Positions 12,392 through 15,023 of a DNA stretch of 15,023 nt are shown piece by piece (the first letter of the stretch is position 1; each line of letters opens with the position of its first letter). The notes beneath the pieces are model-generated. The model was not told the DNA's origin. It did not search any database and was given only the letters and a program-made list of their open reading frames with translations. Origin of the DNA: Acidimicrobiales bacterium (GTDB lineage Bacteria > Actinomycetota > Acidimicrobiia > Acidimicrobiales > JAKAVM01); NCBI GenBank assembly GCA_027451785.1, contig DAIDIS010000045.1, forward strand, positions 1 to 15,023, read 5' to 3'. A program made the translations under genes and the position numbers.

Positions 12392-15023
12392 CTAGGAGTT
12401 TGTTCCACCCGGCACAGCCCCCGTGGGCTGGATGAAGGCGATCATGATGCCCATGACCCCTTGATCTGAAGACCCTGCATCGGCGTTGTTGTCATACACC
12501 GCATGTATCGATACCTGGTCTCCCTGTTTCAGCGTCGCAATCGGCGGGCCTCCCAATATGTCGCCGCCGCATTCGACCATTGAGTTTATGACCTGGGCGC
12601 CGATCGGCATCGATTGCATGCCGGTCATTCCCGTCATATTTGGAGCAGGCGTGTAGCTGGCAACCGAGTTGCACAGAAGCAGGTTGTTCTGGCTGTTGTC
12701 CACTGCGTACTCATTGATGCCACCGTCGTGCACGTGAGCGCCGATACCGACCAGGTTGCCCGGGACGTTTACGTTCCAGGTGTAGTTCAGGACGTTGTAG
12801 CCCGAGTTCGGCAAGTTGACCTCAGATGTGCCGCACTGGTCCACGTCCAGCCATACCGGGCGCAGAGGAGTCAGCTTGGCTGTTGCGGGAACCCAAGTCG
12901 TAGTTAGGTCGATGTTCACGTTGATTGCACTGGTGTTCATGTTCATCAACATGTAGATCATCGACCAGGAGTCGTTTGAGCCCACGTAATAACCGTAGCC
13001 CGGAGGAAGGATCATCTTCGTACGCTCGTCACCGGAGGCGAAGAACCTCTCGCCGCTGACGCCGAGGAAGTTCCAGATCGCACTCGGGCAGGTGGCGTCC
13101 GTATGGCCGCTGTCCAAGAAGACGACGTGGTGGAACCAAGCACCACTTGCGATCGTCGCCTCCGAGCCGCTGGTGTAAGTCATGTCGGCTTGGATGGAGG
13201 TTAGATAGCAGTTGTGGCACGGAAGCTGAAGATTGGTCCGCGGGTTGTTCCAATCCTGTCCCATGGCCGTTGACGTTGCCTTGGGGATGCTGATCGGGCC
13301 GTAGGTCTCAGTCGTTTGCGTTCCCTGCGGAGTGTATCCAGGGATACCCTGCGTCGGGTTTGCTCCGGGAACTGCCACGATGTTCGGGTTGGATGTGGTG
13401 CCAGCAACCGACTTCGGGTCGGTCGAACATTGCGGCCCTACCGAGGTGCAGTTGCTTACCAACGGTTGACCCGGTCCGTAAACGCCACCACCGGCTGGGA
13501 TGTTGTAGGTGAACTGGTCGGCCGACGAGGTCGCCGAGGTACCTGACGAGTTGGTGGCGGTGACGTCCACAGTTCCAGCGTTTCCGGCCGGGGATGTGAC
13601 CATGAGCGACGTAGATCCCATGGCCATTACTCCGGTTCCGGGAGTTGAGCCGAAGGACACCGAAGTCACGTTGCTCAAGTTCGTGCCCGTTATGGTTACG
13701 CTCGTGCCACCCGAAGTGGAACCGCTGCTCGGCGAGATCGAGGTGATCGTCGGAGCACCAGAGGGCGGAGGCGGCGTGGTCGATCCACCCGAGTAGGTGA
13801 ATGTTGCGTTCGAGCTTGCTGGGCTGGTGCCGGCGGGCGTGGTTACCGATACGCCGACCGAGCCGTTGCTTCCCGGCGTTGCGTAGACGTAAAGGACGCT
13901 GTCCGAAACCACCGAGAAGAACGGAGTGGCGTTCGAGCCGAAGTTGACCGCAGTAGCGCCGGTAAACCCGGATCCCTGGACCTCGACCAACGTGCCACCT
14001 GATGCCGGGCCGGTGTTCGGGGTCACGCTGGTGACGCCAAGGGCAGGCTCTGTTCCGTAGTTGAACTTGTCATTCGCATTCGGTGCACTGTTACCCGCTG
14101 GTGTGGTCACGGTTACGTCCACGGACGTGTTCGCGGCCCCCGGCGTTGCGTAGACATACAGCGTTGAGTCCGACACGACTGAGAAGAACGGAGTCGACGA
14201 GAATCCGAAGTTCACAGCTGTGGCACCCGTGAATCCGGAGCCCTGGACTTCGACAACAGTGCCACCCCCCGGAGGACCACTACTCGGAGAAACGCTGGTG
14301 ACGGCCAGGCCGCCTCCACCACCGGTGGTCTGGTAGGTGTACTGAGCACCGTTGCTCGGCCCGACGGAGTTGGTCACCGTTACGTTCACGGCTCCGGCGC
14401 TTGCAGCCGCTGGAACCACGGCCGAGATGCTCGTGTCGCTAACAACCGTGAAGCTGGAAGCAGGGGTGCTTCCGAAGGACACTCCGGTAGCGCCGGTAAA
14501 GCCGGAGCCGGAGATGTTCACCGTGTTTCCACCGGTCGTTGAACCGGAGCTGGGCGAAATTCCGGTTACGGAAGGCGCAGTCGGCGTACCGCCGCCCCCG
14601 CCGCTGCCTACGGGAATGGTTACCATCGGCGTGGTCGAGGTAGGCGTGCATGTCGAGTTACCAAGGTCAGTCACACCGTTCGGCGTGGTGAGCTTGATGT
14701 CGGCAGTTGCCGCACCCGGTGCTGCGCTGAAGGTTCCGCTTGAAGGAGCGGTTACAGGGCCGATCTCGGGGATCGGTGTAGCCGGAACCGTAACCGAGGC
14801 GGCGTTCGATCCGGAGATCGGGGTTACCGCAGAAACCAGCGGTCCAAACGGGGCGGCACCAAGGTCAACCGAGGCCGGGTAGCCATTGTCGGTAACGACG
14901 AACTGGGTGGCAATGATCTGAATCGCAGTCGCATTCAGCAGCGAGGTTGCATCGCTGATCACGTTCCCCGGAATGGTCATTGTTGCACCGGAGTTGGTGA
15001 TGAAGAAGGTCGACTTCGAGGCT
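12392..15023 (-). CDS. Large exported protein: TIG/IPT repeats plus SURNod19-like putative copper domain (N-terminus off right edge)
   Basis: The frame is open to the right edge, so the start is outside the window; residue numbers here count from the ATG codon at 14980. Residues 1-120 are Thr/Ser/Ala-rich and continue an upstream extracellular-type domain. Four TIG/IPT immunoglobulin-like domains follow at about 136-217, 225-309, 314-397 and 409-492, joined by Gly-rich and PPPP linkers. From about 575 to the end is a SURNod19-like domain: CHNC (588-591), WFHHVVF with H617 and H618, SGERFF, PPGYG, VWLDV, GAHVHDGG with H749 and H751, then GVMGIMIAF with M843 and M846 near the C-terminus. Plant SURNod19 proteins share the HH, H.HxGG and GVMG pattern. 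HH, HxH and a late Met also recall PHM/DBH copper monooxygenases. Export, cell-surface location and copper binding are inferred; substrate unknown. Confidence 0.8.
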   Translation of the reverse strand, partial: ASKSTFFITNSGATMTIPGNVISDATSLLNATAIQIIATQFVVTDNGYPASVDLGAAPFGPLVSAVTPISGSNAASVTVPATPIPEIGPVTAPSSGTFSAAPGAATADIKLTTPNGVTDLGNSTCTPTSTTPMVTIPVGSGGGGGTPTAPSVTGISPSSGSTTGGNTVNISGSGFTGATGVSFGSTPASSFTVVSDTSISAVVPAAASAGAVNVTVTNSVGPSNGAQYTYQTTGGGGGLAVTSVSPSSGPPGGGTVVEVQGSGFTGATAVNFGFSSTPFFSVVSDSTLYVYATPGAANTSVDVTVTTPAGNSAPNANDKFNYGTEPALGVTSVTPNTGPASGGTLVEVQGSGFTGATAVNFGSNATPFFSVVSDSVLYVYATPGSNGSVGVSVTTPAGTSPASSNATFTYSGGSTTPPPPSGAPTITSISPSSGSTSGGTSVTITGTNLSNVTSVSFGSTPGTGVMAMGSTSLMVTSPAGNAGTVDVTATNSSGTSATSSADQFTYNIPAGGGVYGPGQPLVSNCTSVGPQCSTDPKSVAGTTSNPNIVAVPGANPTQGIPGYTPQGTQTTETYGPISIPKATSTAMGQDWNNPRTNLQLPCHNCYLTSIQADMTYTSGSEATIASGAWFHHVVFLDSGHTDATCPSAIWNFLGVSGERFFASGDERTKMILPPGYGYYVGSNDSWSMIYMLMNMNTSAINVNIDLTTTWVPATAKLTPLRPVWLDVDQCGTSEVNLPNSGYNVLNYTWNVNVPGNLVGIGAHVHDGGINEYAVDNSQNNLLLCNSVASYTPAPNMTGMTGMQSMPIGAQVINSMVECGGDILGGPPIATLKQGDQVSIHAVYDNNADAGSSDQGVMGIMIAFIQPTGAVPGGTNS

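Noticed and set aside
13208..13219. CHNC motif in the SURNod19-like region as a heme c site
   Set aside because: Covalent heme attachment needs CxxCH; here the residue after the second Cys is Tyr.
12392..14980. ATG at 14980 as the true start of the TIG/SURNod19 gene
   Set aside because: The frame stays open to the window edge with the same composition, no ribosome binding site precedes the ATG, and no signal peptide follows it. The gene is treated as cut by the edge.

Overview
The window looks like chromosomal DNA of a moderately GC-rich actinobacterium. The signs are frequent GTG and TTG starts, the order glyA - wecA-like - atp operon as known from Streptomyces and Mycobacterium, an ATP synthase delta subunit with a doubled N-terminal domain, a TLP1-type thiolase-like protein, and at least two genes that look leaderless. 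A placement in Acidimicrobiia is an inference, suggested by the secreted proteins with 42-residue 'GYW...DGG..FGDA' repeats and TIG repeats. No name can be proved from the sequence alone.

Positions 1-8421 (minus strand) form one tightly packed, probably cotranscribed cluster, read right to left: rpiB, glyA, a WecA/MraY-family phosphosugar transferase gene, atpZ, an atpI-like gene, atpB, atpE, atpF, atpH, atpA and the start of atpG, which runs off the left edge. The downstream atpD and atpC are expected beyond the window. Most junctions are 2-10 bp. The exceptions are wecA-atpZ (58 bp), atpI-atpZ (27 bp), atpB-atpE (216 bp, with two hairpins and a purine-rich leader) and atpH-atpA (162 bp). 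The cluster joins the F1Fo ATP synthase to pentose-phosphate, one-carbon and lipid-linked glycan functions.

Positions 8422-8505 are a divergent promoter region with two short dyads. To its right, on the plus strand, lie a secreted NodB-family polysaccharide deacetylase with four and a half 42-residue C-terminal repeats (8506-9861), a cytoplasmic YceI-family protein (10004-10552) and a thiolase-like protein that has no candidate nucleophilic cysteine (10647-12167). A 25-bp tandem duplication covers the deacetylase stop codon. A hairpin-forming 36-bp-period repeat follows the thiolase-like gene.

A strong bidirectional terminator (12292-12323) separates these genes from a convergent minus-strand gene (12392-15023, cut by the right edge). 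It encodes a large, presumably exported protein with four TIG/IPT domains followed by a SURNod19-like domain whose His-His, His-x-His and late Met positions recall copper monooxygenases of the PHM type. This is the least ordinary gene here. No RNA genes, insertion sequences, phage genes or CRISPR arrays were seen. No stretch of more than 300 bases lacks a gene.
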